Part shown: positions 36,928 to 45,900 of the stretch, piece by piece | Layout: every line of letters begins with the position of its first letter | How positions within the stretch are numbered: position 1 is the stretch's first letter | The notes under the pieces: model-generated | The model's database searches: none | What the model was told of the DNA's origin: nothing | Seen by the model: only the letters and a program-made list of their open reading frames with translations | Position numbers and translations under genes: made by a program | From: a virus | Virus record (IMG/VR): IMGVR_UViG_3300021420_000018 | Span: 59,708 to 123,707 of that record | DNA: 64,000 nucleotides | Strand: one strand, 5' to 3'

Positions 36928-37443
36928 CTAAGCGGAAATACCGGGAGTATCCCAGACCGCGGTTGGGATTGTCGTTTCGGCCCAAAGGGACGGAGCCCCG
37001 GCCTGAAGATAGGTTTGCTGCATTTCCTCGGTAGGCACTTCAGGAACCTCGATCAGCTCCAAATGCGGCGCATCGTGAAAGCACTGGCCGTCGCGCAGTC
37101 CGTATTTCGGCGCGAGAGCGATGATACGCTGCCAATCTTTGTGGCTGAGATTCCAGTCCGGCTGGCCGGTGTTGATATTCATCGGCACGACGTCCACTGC
37201 GAAACCGAGCACGTGGTTGCTTTGCGTGCCCTTGGCATTCGTGACTGTTGCGCCAATCTTGTTGCCATCGGCATCGCGCCCGATCTGCCACAGCGCGTCC
37301 TGCTGCTCGACTGTAGCGATTCCGCGCGTAACGCGAATGTTGACGGGATCCGGATCGTTCGCGAGTTCATCGATCAGGCCGGTCACGCGCCTGGCGAGTT
37401 CCGGATGCACTGGAGCTAATCGCGCTGTGGAAATCGAATCCAT
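36928..37443 (-). CDS. M15 family peptidoglycan peptidase (endolysin)
   Basis: 171 residues. The zinc site of VanY/L-Ala-D-Glu peptidases is seen as SNHVLGFAVDVVPM (HxxxxxxD) and later DAPHLEL (H). The start ARLAPVHPELARRVTGLIDE and WQRIIALAPKYGLRDGQCFH complete the pattern. It cleaves the peptide stem of peptidoglycan for lysis. The C-terminal tail is not recognised. It sits next to the small membrane gene at 37445. Confidence 0.88.
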   Translation of the reverse strand: MDSISTARLAPVHPELARRVTGLIDELANDPDPVNIRVTRGIATVEQQDALWQIGRDADGNKIGATVTNAKGTQSNHVLGFAVDVVPMNINTGQPDWNLSHKDWQRIIALAPKYGLRDGQCFHDAPHLELIEVPEVPTEEMQQTYLQAGAPSLWAETTIPTAVWDTPGISA

Positions 37444-37444
37444 G

Positions 37445-37648
37445 TCAGTGCTGGTAAAGGTGCGCCCAGAGATCCGCTATGCACCCGCACGCAAGTCCGG
37501 CCGTAAGAGCCGCAGCACGCGGCGAGCGGCGCGCCACAACTACGGAGAGCAGAAGGATGCCGGCGAGCGCGTAATAACAATGCCCTTTGCCGCTTCGCAC
37601 GCATGCCCACACGGGATCAGGACCGATAAGAGGCGGGTCTACTTTCAT
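37445..37648 (-). CDS. Small membrane protein, possible spanin or holin
   Basis: 67 residues from ATG 37648: MKVDPPLIGPDPVWACVRSG, hydrophobic HCYYALAGILLLSVVVA, basic PRAAAL and a hydrophobic end LTAGLACGCIADLWAHLY, so two short TM segments. It is in frame with the GIY-YIG gene upstream, but a 9-bp hairpin and unrelated sequence lie between, so independent translation is likely. Next to the endolysin. Confidence 0.5.
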   Translation of the reverse strand: MKVDPPLIGPDPVWACVRSGKGHCYYALAGILLLSVVVARRSPRAAALTAGLACGCIADLWAHLYQH

Positions 37649-38491
37649 ATGTGTCAGTTGACACCTATCGTGGAAGGCCACTGTTAACGGACAGTGGCCA
37701 GAACCGGCGCCGTTGGGTTTTATCCCATCGGGGGCACCACTTGCCGCGCTGCTACCACGACAAGATCGATGTGCACTGAAAAACGCGCCATGTGGCATCA
37801 AAGGTCCGATGCGCTTCCGCTTCCGGAAAGACAGTTTGGCTATATGTTCTGGCGAGCGGGGCGGCATTTTATAGCCTTTCTTTCGCTTTAGGCCAGGCGT
37901 CATCTTGACGCCTTTCTTTGCTGCAGAAATCTTCGCCTTCCATTCGGGAGTAAAAACGCGGCCCTTGAAATGGTTGGACATTCTAGCGTGACGTTCAGGA
38001 GCCCAATCATAGCCGTGATTGGCCTTGGTGGCAGCTATACGTTTGGCGATGATCTCAGGAATATTCATGTGCGCCGTATTGCTCCCATGTCTTTCTTGCG
38101 TCGTCCGCACTCTCTTTGCGATTAGCTCCGGTGATTGTTTCTTGCCAGTCTGGGCGATCCGCATCTTTTCCCTGGTGCTATCTGGAACATCTAACTGATA
38201 GCCAGAGGCGCCGCCTGTTGTGCAGTTGTAGCCGTTCCTGAAAGAATCGAACTGAACAATCAGAAGCCTTTCCACTTCGGAGATGTCGGCGACGGTCTGC
38301 GCGTTGGCAAGTTCCTCGATACTAAATGTAGCTATCCCGTACTTGCGCATCGCAGCATAGATGCGGGCGCTCCTGTCAGAGAGGTATGCCTCTTTGTGAT
38401 CTTGCCAACGGTCAGCCAAGTTGCGTTTGGTGATTCCGATGTAAACCTTCGGCGTTGCAGTGGAGCGGATGACGTAGGCACGAAATATCAT
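37445..38491 (-). CDS. GIY-YIG homing endonuclease, in frame into membrane gene
   Basis: 348 codons open to the membrane-protein stop. Residues 1-95 are GIY-YIG (AYVIRSTATPKVYIGITKRN, EVERLLIVQFDSFRNGYNCT). Several NUMOD3-like segments follow (TREKMRIAQTGKKQSPELIA, EWKAKISAAKKGV). After about residue 220 the sequence loses family character (SAHRSCRGSSAASGAPDG) and then reads into the membrane protein. The stop of the endonuclease was probably lost, or the nuclease is now a C-terminally extended protein. Confidence 0.8.
   Translation of the reverse strand: MIFRAYVIRSTATPKVYIGITKRNLADRWQDHKEAYLSDRSARIYAAMRKYGIATFSIEELANAQTVADISEVERLLIVQFDSFRNGYNCTTGGASGYQLDVPDSTREKMRIAQTGKKQSPELIAKRVRTTQERHGSNTAHMNIPEIIAKRIAATKANHGYDWAPERHARMSNHFKGRVFTPEWKAKISAAKKGVKMTPGLKRKKGYKMPPRSPEHIAKLSFRKRKRIGPLMPHGAFFSAHRSCRGSSAASGAPDGIKPNGAGSGHCPLTVAFHDRCQLTHMKVDPPLIGPDPVWACVRSGKGHCYYALAGILLLSVVVARRSPRAAALTAGLACGCIADLWAHLYQH
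37676..37699. other. Perfect 9-bp stem-loop
   Basis: GGCCACTGT and ACAGTGGCC with a 6-nt loop lie between the GIY-YIG body and the membrane-protein start. On the minus strand no U-run follows, so it is not a usual terminator; a translation-control or processing hairpin is possible. The inverted site GTGTCAGTTGACAC (37651-37664) is nearby. Confidence 0.6.
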
Positions 38492-39150
38492 TTACTAGGA
38501 AGCGGACCGATCCGTTTTTTGTAGCTGGCTACCCAGTCTGTACTGATTTCTTTTTGCGCTTCGGACAGCGATATTTTACCACTGCACACCAGAACGTGGA
38601 GAACAGTCTCTAGTTTATCTTTGAAGTGATATTGCGGTGCCATTTGAACCCACAGATTAGCCTGTACATCCGCGCCGCCATCTTCGAGAGCGATGACATG
38701 ATCCAACTCCATCGTGTTCTGGTGCGGGCAGTTCGTCACTCCGTATTCCGCGCAAACAGCTCTCTTTGTTGCCGCGCTCGTGTGCCGATAATCGCGAGTA
38801 GTAAAAGACTTCGAACAAAGGTTGTGTTTGTCCTGAGGATCTGCCGGCAGAGTAGCGTGTAGCGAGCGATTCACGCATTTGTCTATCTGTACCGCGCATG
38901 GCGTGAGCTTAGGATCAGGAAGCAAAGCGCCGGTTACCTTAGTGGCTTCGCTCGCGACTTGCGCAGTCTCATTCAGACTTGGGACACATTGAATGTAGTA
39001 AGGAAAACCAAGATCATGCCAATCAGTTTTTACGAAACCAGTTCTGCATGTTTGCTCTGGAGTGTAATAGATCTCCGGCTTTGATGTCGGGCCAGACAGT
39101 TGTGCGTTCGCGGCGAAGGCCGCGAGCACGATGAGAGCAATCGTTTTCAT
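38488..39150 (-). CDS. Secreted HNH nuclease
   Basis: 220 residues from ATG 39150 with AAGGAG upstream. MKTIALIVLAAFAANA is a signal peptide. The mature protein has Cys pairs and an HNH core near residue 150 (NTMELDHVIALEDGGADVQA, NLWVQ). A nuclease exported to the periplasm or outside could degrade extracellular or competing DNA. It is next to a papain-like protease and a lipoprotein. Ends with 4-nt overlap into the GIY-YIG gene. Confidence 0.75.
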   Translation of the reverse strand: MKTIALIVLAAFAANAQLSGPTSKPEIYYTPEQTCRTGFVKTDWHDLGFPYYIQCVPSLNETAQVASEATKVTGALLPDPKLTPCAVQIDKCVNRSLHATLPADPQDKHNLCSKSFTTRDYRHTSAATKRAVCAEYGVTNCPHQNTMELDHVIALEDGGADVQANLWVQMAPQYHFKDKLETVLHVLVCSGKISLSEAQKEISTDWVASYKKRIGPLPSK

Positions 39151-39151
39151 G

Positions 39152-39976
39152 CTAGCTCCTTGGCACCCACGGCGGGCCCAGGTGCTGGATTTTAGCATCG
39201 GCCGACAGCACAGCCGATGCGAAAGCCTCGTACGGCATGGCGAAGTCGCCACCGCGGCCCCACGAGGAACTCCAAGAGTTACGGATCCAAATCGCGCCGG
39301 GGTAGGTCGTGTTCGGGCACTTCACAGTGTCATCGTAGGCATAGCCAAGCACTTCGTGTCCGCCGAGCAATGACTCCTTGTTCGGATCCGGCATCGGCAT
39401 AAGGCCGTTGGACTTGATGTCGTTCTCGAAAGAATCGTAAACGTTGAAGCCGATGCGTACGCGATAGCCGGAAATAATGCATGTCTTGATGTCCTCGACC
39501 GTGAAGATCGAGTGATAGGCACCATTCTTCCACTTGAGCGCTGCGGCGAGCTGCGCAGCCGTGGGCGTGCGATTAAAGTTAAAGGTGTCGTAAGGATCGA
39601 CCGTCTCTTCGCAAATACCGAACTGGATCTGCGCCTTGCAGGAAGTCTCTCCTGTCGAACCGGTATCGCCCTGATCGACGGAGCCATCTATCTGGCGTTC
39701 GATGTAATAGAGAAAAAGCGGAGCCAGGATCGGTGAGACGTTCTCAAACTGCCGTGCGATCGCTTCCCGATCTTCGGTGCCGGCAAACGCAGTGCAGGCC
39801 CCCAGGTTTCCCTGGTCCTTGACTGGAGGCATCCACTGGCCGAGATGATCATCTACTGGCGGCAGTGCTACGAGTTTCAGATTCGGGACCGATGCTAGTC
39901 CGAATGCACGATGGCTGTGCGGCTTGCGAATGTATCCGTAACGGCGTCCACCAGGAGAAAGAATAAGTTCTGGCAT
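39152..39976 (-). CDS. Papain-like (C1) cysteine protease
   Basis: 274 residues from ATG 39976 (GAGGTGACTAAA upstream). PPVKDQGNLGACTAFAGTED gives the oxyanion Gln55 and catalytic Cys61; GGHEVLGYAYDD gives the His, and WIRNSWSSSWGRGGDFAMPY gives the Asn and the diagnostic WG ending. No signal peptide is seen. C1 proteases are rare in phages and occur mainly in large ones; target unknown. Confidence 0.88.
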   Translation of the reverse strand: MPELILSPGGRRYGYIRKPHSHRAFGLASVPNLKLVALPPVDDHLGQWMPPVKDQGNLGACTAFAGTEDREAIARQFENVSPILAPLFLYYIERQIDGSVDQGDTGSTGETSCKAQIQFGICEETVDPYDTFNFNRTPTAAQLAAALKWKNGAYHSIFTVEDIKTCIISGYRVRIGFNVYDSFENDIKSNGLMPMPDPNKESLLGGHEVLGYAYDDTVKCPNTTYPGAIWIRNSWSSSWGRGGDFAMPYEAFASAVLSADAKIQHLGPPWVPRS

Positions 39977-40061
39977 TTTAGTCACCTCATCTATAATGGC
40001 GGTCGGCGCGGCATCTCACCTTACGATTGCAACCCATTAAATGTGTACCGCGCCACTTCAC

Positions 40062-40319
40062 TTACAACACCTCTTCGGGATTTACATCTTTCAAGCGCAA
40101 GGCAACTGATTGTGCGATGACTATGCGCGCCGTCTGCAGGCCAAGTTCGTAGCCGAGCCGGAAATCGTGGGTGAGCGGGTATGTGGATCCCATCTTTTCA
40201 AGCGTGTCCGCACCCATTGCGGACGTGAGCTCTTTCTGTTGGGACTCGCGAATAAATGTTGTCACCGACTTCAGGCCGTCCACGGCTGTTTCGATCTGTT
40301 CGGCATTCGGTGAGAGCAT
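40062..40319 (-). CDS. Hypothetical helical protein
   Basis: 85 residues: SPNAEQIETAVDGLKSVTTF, then RLGYELGLQTARIVIAQSVA. Helical, not recognised. Lies between the protease and two exported proteins. Confidence 0.55.
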   Translation of the reverse strand: MLSPNAEQIETAVDGLKSVTTFIRESQQKELTSAMGADTLEKMGSTYPLTHDFRLGYELGLQTARIVIAQSVALRLKDVNPEEVL

Positions 40320-40320
40320 T

Positions 40321-40812
40321 TTACTTAAGGACTCCTTGATTCCGCAGGTCTCTGACTTCCCGATCGTTCTCCATAATGCTTTCCACGTGGAGAGCGACGG
40401 GAGTTACCAGCACGAGAACAGAAGACACGGGAGATGTTCCACGAACAGCGTCCGCGGATGCCAGCAACGCAAGATCCTCCGACATTCCGACAGAAATAAC
40501 CTGCACGAGAGACGGCCGCGACGACAACGAAAGGTTTGCTCCGTAACAAGGCAGCGTGACATGGCTTGCGCACGATAGAGTAGATTTAGCGTCCCAAACG
40601 CTCGATCCAACAATGATCGCACACTCTACAGCCATCAGCTTGCTCCGAAAACAGTCGGAGACTGCGTTCGTTACCGCGTCTCCCGCTTGGCTGACTTTTC
40701 TTGTTAAGAACTTGCCGCTGGAATGCGCGGCGCGCGCCATCTTATTTTGTGAAAATGCTCTCGCCGGCATAAAAAGTACCAGCGAGAGCAGGATGAGGGT
40801 GAGCCTTTTCAC
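40321..40812 (-). CDS. Secreted protein
   Basis: 163 residues with a signal peptide (MKRLTLILLSLVLFMPARAF, cut near SQ). The mature part has SKLMAVECAIIVGSSVWDAK and a central hydrophobic stretch, and Cys residues. No family recognised. The start overlaps the lipoprotein stop by 1 nt. Confidence 0.6.
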   Translation of the reverse strand: MKRLTLILLSLVLFMPARAFSQNKMARAAHSSGKFLTRKVSQAGDAVTNAVSDCFRSKLMAVECAIIVGSSVWDAKSTLSCASHVTLPCYGANLSLSSRPSLVQVISVGMSEDLALLASADAVRGTSPVSSVLVLVTPVALHVESIMENDREVRDLRNQGVLK

Positions 40813-41420
40813 TAGAACCGCTTGTACTGGCTGTATCCGTTCGTGTCCAGAATGCCGTTGAACGCAGCCTTGAACTGTGGCAGCGAGCGTTTTTGTGGCG
40901 CAGCGCCGGCAAGCGTCTTCGGGAAGGTCCTCAGTGCCGCTGGTGCTGGTGCCGGAGGCAGCAAGGACATGAAGCCAGCGAGTGTGCTCACGATCAATCC
41001 GAGCAATCCGGCAACAGTCGAAGCAACCTTCGCATCGGGGATGGTCAGATCGTTCCAGAACTGCGAGATCTCGTTTTGCGCAGCGACCAGCGCCGTAGAG
41101 ATCTTGCCCACCAGGGTGGCCTTAGCCGCGGCTGGCGCAGCATTGTAGTTGCTGACAGCCGTACCGATATCGGCAATCGCAGCTTTCACGGCTTTGATGA
41201 TGAGATCGATCGCGGACCCGATCGTGATATTGATCACGCTCTGGCCGGCCAGCAAATCTACAACAGATTGAAAAGCCGCGAGGCCGGTATCGACCCAGGA
41301 GAGAATCGTGCTGAAGGATGTGCCGCAGCCGGTCACGAGCAGCGATGGACCGACCGAGAGCGCAAGCAGAAAAGTTGCCCAGGCTTGCCCGAACTTCCTT
41401 CTTGTCATTGTTGTTCCCAT
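40812..41420 (-). CDS. Lipoprotein
   Basis: 202 residues from ATG 41420 with AGGAGG; MTRRKF four residues on is a possible start. A Tat-like MTRRKFGQAWATFLLALSVG then LLVTGCGTSF has the lipobox VTGC. The body is helical and Ala-rich (AIDLIIKAVKAAIADIGTAV). No family recognised. Between the holin-like gene and other secreted proteins. Confidence 0.65.
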   Translation of the reverse strand: MGTTMTRRKFGQAWATFLLALSVGPSLLVTGCGTSFSTILSWVDTGLAAFQSVVDLLAGQSVINITIGSAIDLIIKAVKAAIADIGTAVSNYNAAPAAAKATLVGKISTALVAAQNEISQFWNDLTIPDAKVASTVAGLLGLIVSTLAGFMSLLPPAPAPAALRTFPKTLAGAAPQKRSLPQFKAAFNGILDTNGYSQYKRF

Positions 41421-41446
41421 CGTTTCCTCCTTTGAAAGTCCGAGTG

Positions 41447-41668
41447 TTACGTAACAGCTGGCTTGCCAGTAATCGTAGCCAGCTTCTTGGCCCGCAGGCG
41501 GCCGTAGACTGCAATACCCCATCCGACAAGGGTAACAAGGATCTGGGCTGCCGCGCCTGGGTCAGTGATGCCTAGCGCCGCGTACAGCTTGGGCGATATC
41601 GCTCCAAGCGCCATCAGAACCGTACCGTAAAAGGTCACACTGGTGAAAATCGACTTGGTGCCGTTCAT
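41447..41668 (-). CDS. Holin-like small membrane protein
   Basis: 73 residues with two hydrophobic segments: SIFTSVTFYGTVLMALGAIS and AAAQILVTLVGWGIAVYG, a short basic end (GRLRAKKLATITG). Size, two TM helices, basic C-terminus and position in the lysis region fit a class II holin. Confidence 0.65.
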   Translation of the reverse strand: MNGTKSIFTSVTFYGTVLMALGAISPKLYAALGITDPGAAAQILVTLVGWGIAVYGRLRAKKLATITGKPAVT

Positions 41669-41806
41669 TTCATGGCCTCCTTTGGGACCTTCCGCAAGGG
41701 CGGCCTTGGGGAATAACCGTACCGGAACCTTAACACATAAGGGTGGTCCGGCCTACGACTAAACTTACCAAGGTGCCCGAGTCCTGAAAGAGACAAGACC
41801 GATGCG

Positions 41807-42961
41807 TCACCGTCCAGTGGTAGTCAAATCCAGACGGAAGTAATCGAGCCACATATCGGCCGCTGTAGCACCGCTCCCGAGCGCTTGCGCGGCGACATCC
41901 AACCCGGTATTCGGCAGATCCGTTCCACCGATGCTGCCGCAGACCGCCGAGCCGTCTATTTTCCAGGTGACCGTACTTGAGCCGGTCGCATCGATCTCCA
42001 CTGTGTGATAGGCACCGCTCGATGAAGCATTTATGCCGGTATCGACTGAGTTGCTCACGCTTGTTGCGCGCTGAACGCACCACCAGTCGGTGTTGCTCTG
42101 TCCTGTGCCAGATTCAAAATAAACGCCGTTGGCTGGATTGGAGACGCCGCGGTTATCGACTAGACCTAGACGGCTTGTGCCGCTGGCCCCTCCGTTATTA
42201 TTGAGGACGCGCCAGTATTCTTTGAACGTGTTGACTTGAGGATTCAACTGGTTTCCGCCGGTGCTATTTATGCCCAGCAGCAGATAAATGTATGCAGTGC
42301 CATTGTCAGAGCTGATTCCGAGAATACCAATGGTGTTTGCCAAAACGCTGCTTTGCGGCTGCGGTTGAAGACCGCATCCACCGCCAACGCAGCTTGATTG
42401 AACAGTCCAGCCGAGCGCCATGATTGCTGCGTTCGAACTGCTGGAGGCTGTGTATGCCCCGCCCACGAAATCATCGAAGAGCGTGACCGAATTGGGATTG
42501 AAGGCAGCAGTTCCAGTCGGCGCTGGGACGTAACTAAAAAACGTACGATCATCGGTGATGGTAGTGATGGTTGAAACGCCTGTCGCGACTTCGGCTATAG
42601 GAATGAGCGGCGTTGTGCCGGAAATGAATCCAGTCGTGTTCGAAGCCGGCGCACAAGCCGCAGTGGTATCTAGGTAGACATAGTTCGTTACGCTCGCCGC
42701 CATCGTGAGGGTGCTACCGGCGTAAGTATGTTTCGTGCCGTTGCAAATCGCCGTGCCGGCACTGATATTTAACGTCAATCCGGAGCCAGCAGTCGGCCAG
42801 TAGCCGGGCGCGACTCCGTTCGTCCACGAAGAGTTCGCCCTAAAGCTTGGTTGCGTGTTGGCAACATCGCTCGTCTGCGGATTCTGAGAATGCAACGCAG
42901 CGATGCCCAAAAACGCGAGCACCGCCGAGAACAGAAATAGAAGCCAAAGTTCTTTTTTCAT
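41807..42961 (-). CDS. Signal-anchored receptor-binding/tail-tip protein
   Basis: 384 residues from ATG 42961 (ATGA overlap with the gpJ-like gene). N-terminal hydrophobic segment LWLLFLFSAVLAFLGIAAL looks like a signal or anchor. After about residue 140 a lectin-like beta sandwich is suggested (SVTLFDDFVGGAYTASSSSN, ending AYHTVEIDATGSSTVTWKID). Likely binds the host surface. Position directly after the gpJ-like tip fits a tail fibre. Confidence 0.65.
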   Translation of the reverse strand: MKKELWLLFLFSAVLAFLGIAALHSQNPQTSDVANTQPSFRANSSWTNGVAPGYWPTAGSGLTLNISAGTAICNGTKHTYAGSTLTMAASVTNYVYLDTTAACAPASNTTGFISGTTPLIPIAEVATGVSTITTITDDRTFFSYVPAPTGTAAFNPNSVTLFDDFVGGAYTASSSSNAAIMALGWTVQSSCVGGGCGLQPQPQSSVLANTIGILGISSDNGTAYIYLLLGINSTGGNQLNPQVNTFKEYWRVLNNNGGASGTSRLGLVDNRGVSNPANGVYFESGTGQSNTDWWCVQRATSVSNSVDTGINASSSGAYHTVEIDATGSSTVTWKIDGSAVCGSIGGTDLPNTGLDVAAQALGSGATAADMWLDYFRLDLTTTGR

Positions 42962-45900
42962 AACAGGAATACCCTCGCGGTTAGACCTGCGTCGGAAGCT
43001 ACCAAGTAGAGATTGGTGGCGTCGAATGGCGTCGGACTCTGAAGCCAAATCGCGCCAGCAGAGGTCATGGCGATATCCACGACAATAGGCGTATGCCCGA
43101 GTCCGTGGGCGACAGTGAAGTTCCCTGGATTGGCCGGATTGATGCTCAGCTGAACAAAGGCATTGCTCGTCGGCGCCGGTTGGCCGCCAGGATTGACCGT
43201 GTTATTGGTCGCAGTATGGTTCGCGACAACCGAGCCCATGTAAATGTAGCCCGGCTGCAGGTAGTTCACGCTCGCGAGCGTCGTTCCGATGAAGGATGTC
43301 AGGTTCGTCGCTCCGGGCGTGTCGCCGACATAGCCAGGGTCATAGATCGTCACGTAGTAAATCTGCGTGTTGCCGGCGCCAGGGTCCGCAATCGTGAAGT
43401 TTCTGGCGTTGTAGACGGTCTGGTTCGACGGGAAAGTTGCCGTGGTCTGCGCCATGGCGATATTGGTCGCCGTGGTCTGTGACAGCGGCGACGCTGGACT
43501 GATCGTGTACTGCAAAACGTTCTGCGACGAAGTGCTACCAACTGTTCCAGTGGGCGTATAGGGGTAGTCGGTAACAGCCGTTAAAGATGCCGTGCCGAAA
43601 CGGTTCTGGCTGAACTGAACAAATTTGAAATGCAATGTCTTGCCAATCCAGTTTGGATCCATGTTCAGCTTGAGGATCCCTTGAGACACTTCGCCCAGGC
43701 TGAGAGGACCAAGGAAACAGAAACGCCCGGGGGTGCTGTGGAGCACGCCGTTTGAAACCGCAGGCGCGCCAAAGACAGCTCGTCGCAAATGGTTCGTGCC
43801 GCCGCCAGTGGCCTTGAGCGTGTACTTGCTGGTTGCGGTGAGCGTCGCCACAGCGTAAGTCATCAGCTCGTAAGGGATCGTTGCGTTGCCGCCAGCGACG
43901 TAGCACGGATAAGTGAAAGCGTCTTCGTCGGCCACCTGATAAGAGGCCAACACTCCGATCGATTCAGTGAGATCGAGTGCAAGATCGTTGGTTGTGTCTT
44001 CGTCAGCATGCGCCGGCCAATTGGAAGTCAGCACGCCGGTAATCGCGCTGCCTATGATCGGCGGGCCTATCTGGTTGTAGGAGTTTGCGCCGTCCGTGCT
44101 GACGTAGACAAAACATCCACCATAGTTCGGGTCGCTATCGCTCACCGCAATCCAGAGCTGCGGCATGGTGGGATTCTGCGTGAGCCGCGAAACAGGCTCG
44201 ATGAAGATCGGTGTGTTGACTGCGGCAGGGATAGCCGTGCTCGGCTGGTTCGGCGTCGTCTGCGTGTACTCAACGGTGCCCTGGTTGCCGCCACGCGGAT
44301 CGTGGACGCCATAGATGAACGGCTCAGCCTCGCAATCCAGCTCGAAAGTGTCGCTCTCCTGAACGCTCGTGATGCGCACCGGAACGGTCGGCACATTTGC
44401 TTGTGCTTCCACCGGGAACGGCATCAGCGCGTTTATTGGCAGCGTGATTAAATCCATCGGCTCCAACAGCGACCATTTGGCATTCAGTTTGAACTTATAG
44501 GTATTCCTGATTTGCGTGAGCCTGCGAACAAAAATGCCCAGCAGCATTTGCGAGACTTGCTCGCGAACCACCATGTCTAGCTGGACTGGCGTGTCTTTGC
44601 GGATGCCGTAAATCGCAACCGTGGACTGTTCCGGCTGCGAGCTCGTGACCGCGTCATAGTCGTTTGCGCGATTCGGATGCGTTATGGCTTGTAGCGGCCA
44701 GGAATCTACCTGGGCCTTGCGTTCCACGGTGATGGGCGGCTGCGAAGCGTCGCCAGAAATGAAATCCGCAATGGTTAGATTGGCTATCGGTCCAGGACCT
44801 GTTGGCGCATTGTAGATCGCACCGTTTCCTACGCTGCTTACTTCCGACCAGGGGATGACCTTCAGCTTGAATCCGGACCAGACAAACGCCACATTCGCGG
44901 CCTTGCCGATATCGGTGAGCCAATCCGACGCCTTGCGCTGGCTCGTCATGGCGAGCGAGCCCCACAAACCATTCGCCTGGCACTGCTTGCGCGCGACATC
45001 GAGTGTGCCGCCAACCTGATCGTCAAGGATGTCGCCGAGAGGGAAAAGCGACGGATATGAAGGCGGCGTCGAGTTCTTGAAAGCGAAGATCACCTGGATC
45101 CAAGTGCTGCTGTGCGAGATGTCGTTACTCACCTGGAAGATGTTTGGATACCTGATTAAGCGCCCATCGACCCACAGATAAAGAGCGCTCGTCACATTCC
45201 TGAACCAATGAGACGCTGCCTTTGTATTCAAAGCAGTATCGGCCGAACTGGGAGGGACCAAGATTATGTTGCACAAAAACTCTGGATTTTGCGCCGCATT
45301 CGTAGTGGTTATCGCAGTGGTTGCAGGTCCGGTTCCGGATGCCGTGATGATTTGATCGATCGTGTCCAGGCCGGCGACTTCCAGAATCGCCATGTCGATG
45401 TTCCACGCGGCGAAGTTGATCGGGGCGAAGGTGACTAGGTTGTTCGCTGCCGTGTTCGCGGCCACCTGCGCATAAAAGACTTGTTGGTGAACGGCGCTTG
45501 TCCCTGTTGGAAAAACTTTGGTCCAACTATTGCCGGCCGCGTCGCTGATCTCGAGATCCGCGGCAGTGCCAACGGTGATGATGCCGATAAGCCAGTTACC
45601 CTTGGTGTTCGGCAAATCGAAAGACAGCTTGCCGCCGTTTCCGAAAATCTCCGAGTAAGACTTGGATTGCACGATGCCGGGGAAGTTGTTGCAGCTCAGG
45701 CCGTGCTGAATTTCGCCGAGTCCGGAGGATCCGCCGATCGCAGTCTGCGTGGGCCCAGACTTGAAGATGTCCTCGATCATGTCGATGAAATCGGCATCGC
45801 CAGCAGCCGGAGTGTCCGCGCCGTTGATCATCAGCGGGAAGCCGCCCATCACTTCGTAGTTGAACAGCGGCAAAGTCTGCGACATTCCGACGTCAGCTCC

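Noticed and set aside
37653-37690. Promoter-like TTGACACCTATCGTGG on the plus strand
   Set aside because: The -35 and spacer start resemble the phage promoter, but there is no -10 box at the right distance and no plus-strand gene follows.
41669-41806. Possible promoter in the 138-nt gap before the holin-like gene
   Set aside because: No convincing -35/-10 pair on the minus strand; only short GC-rich hairpins of weak stability.
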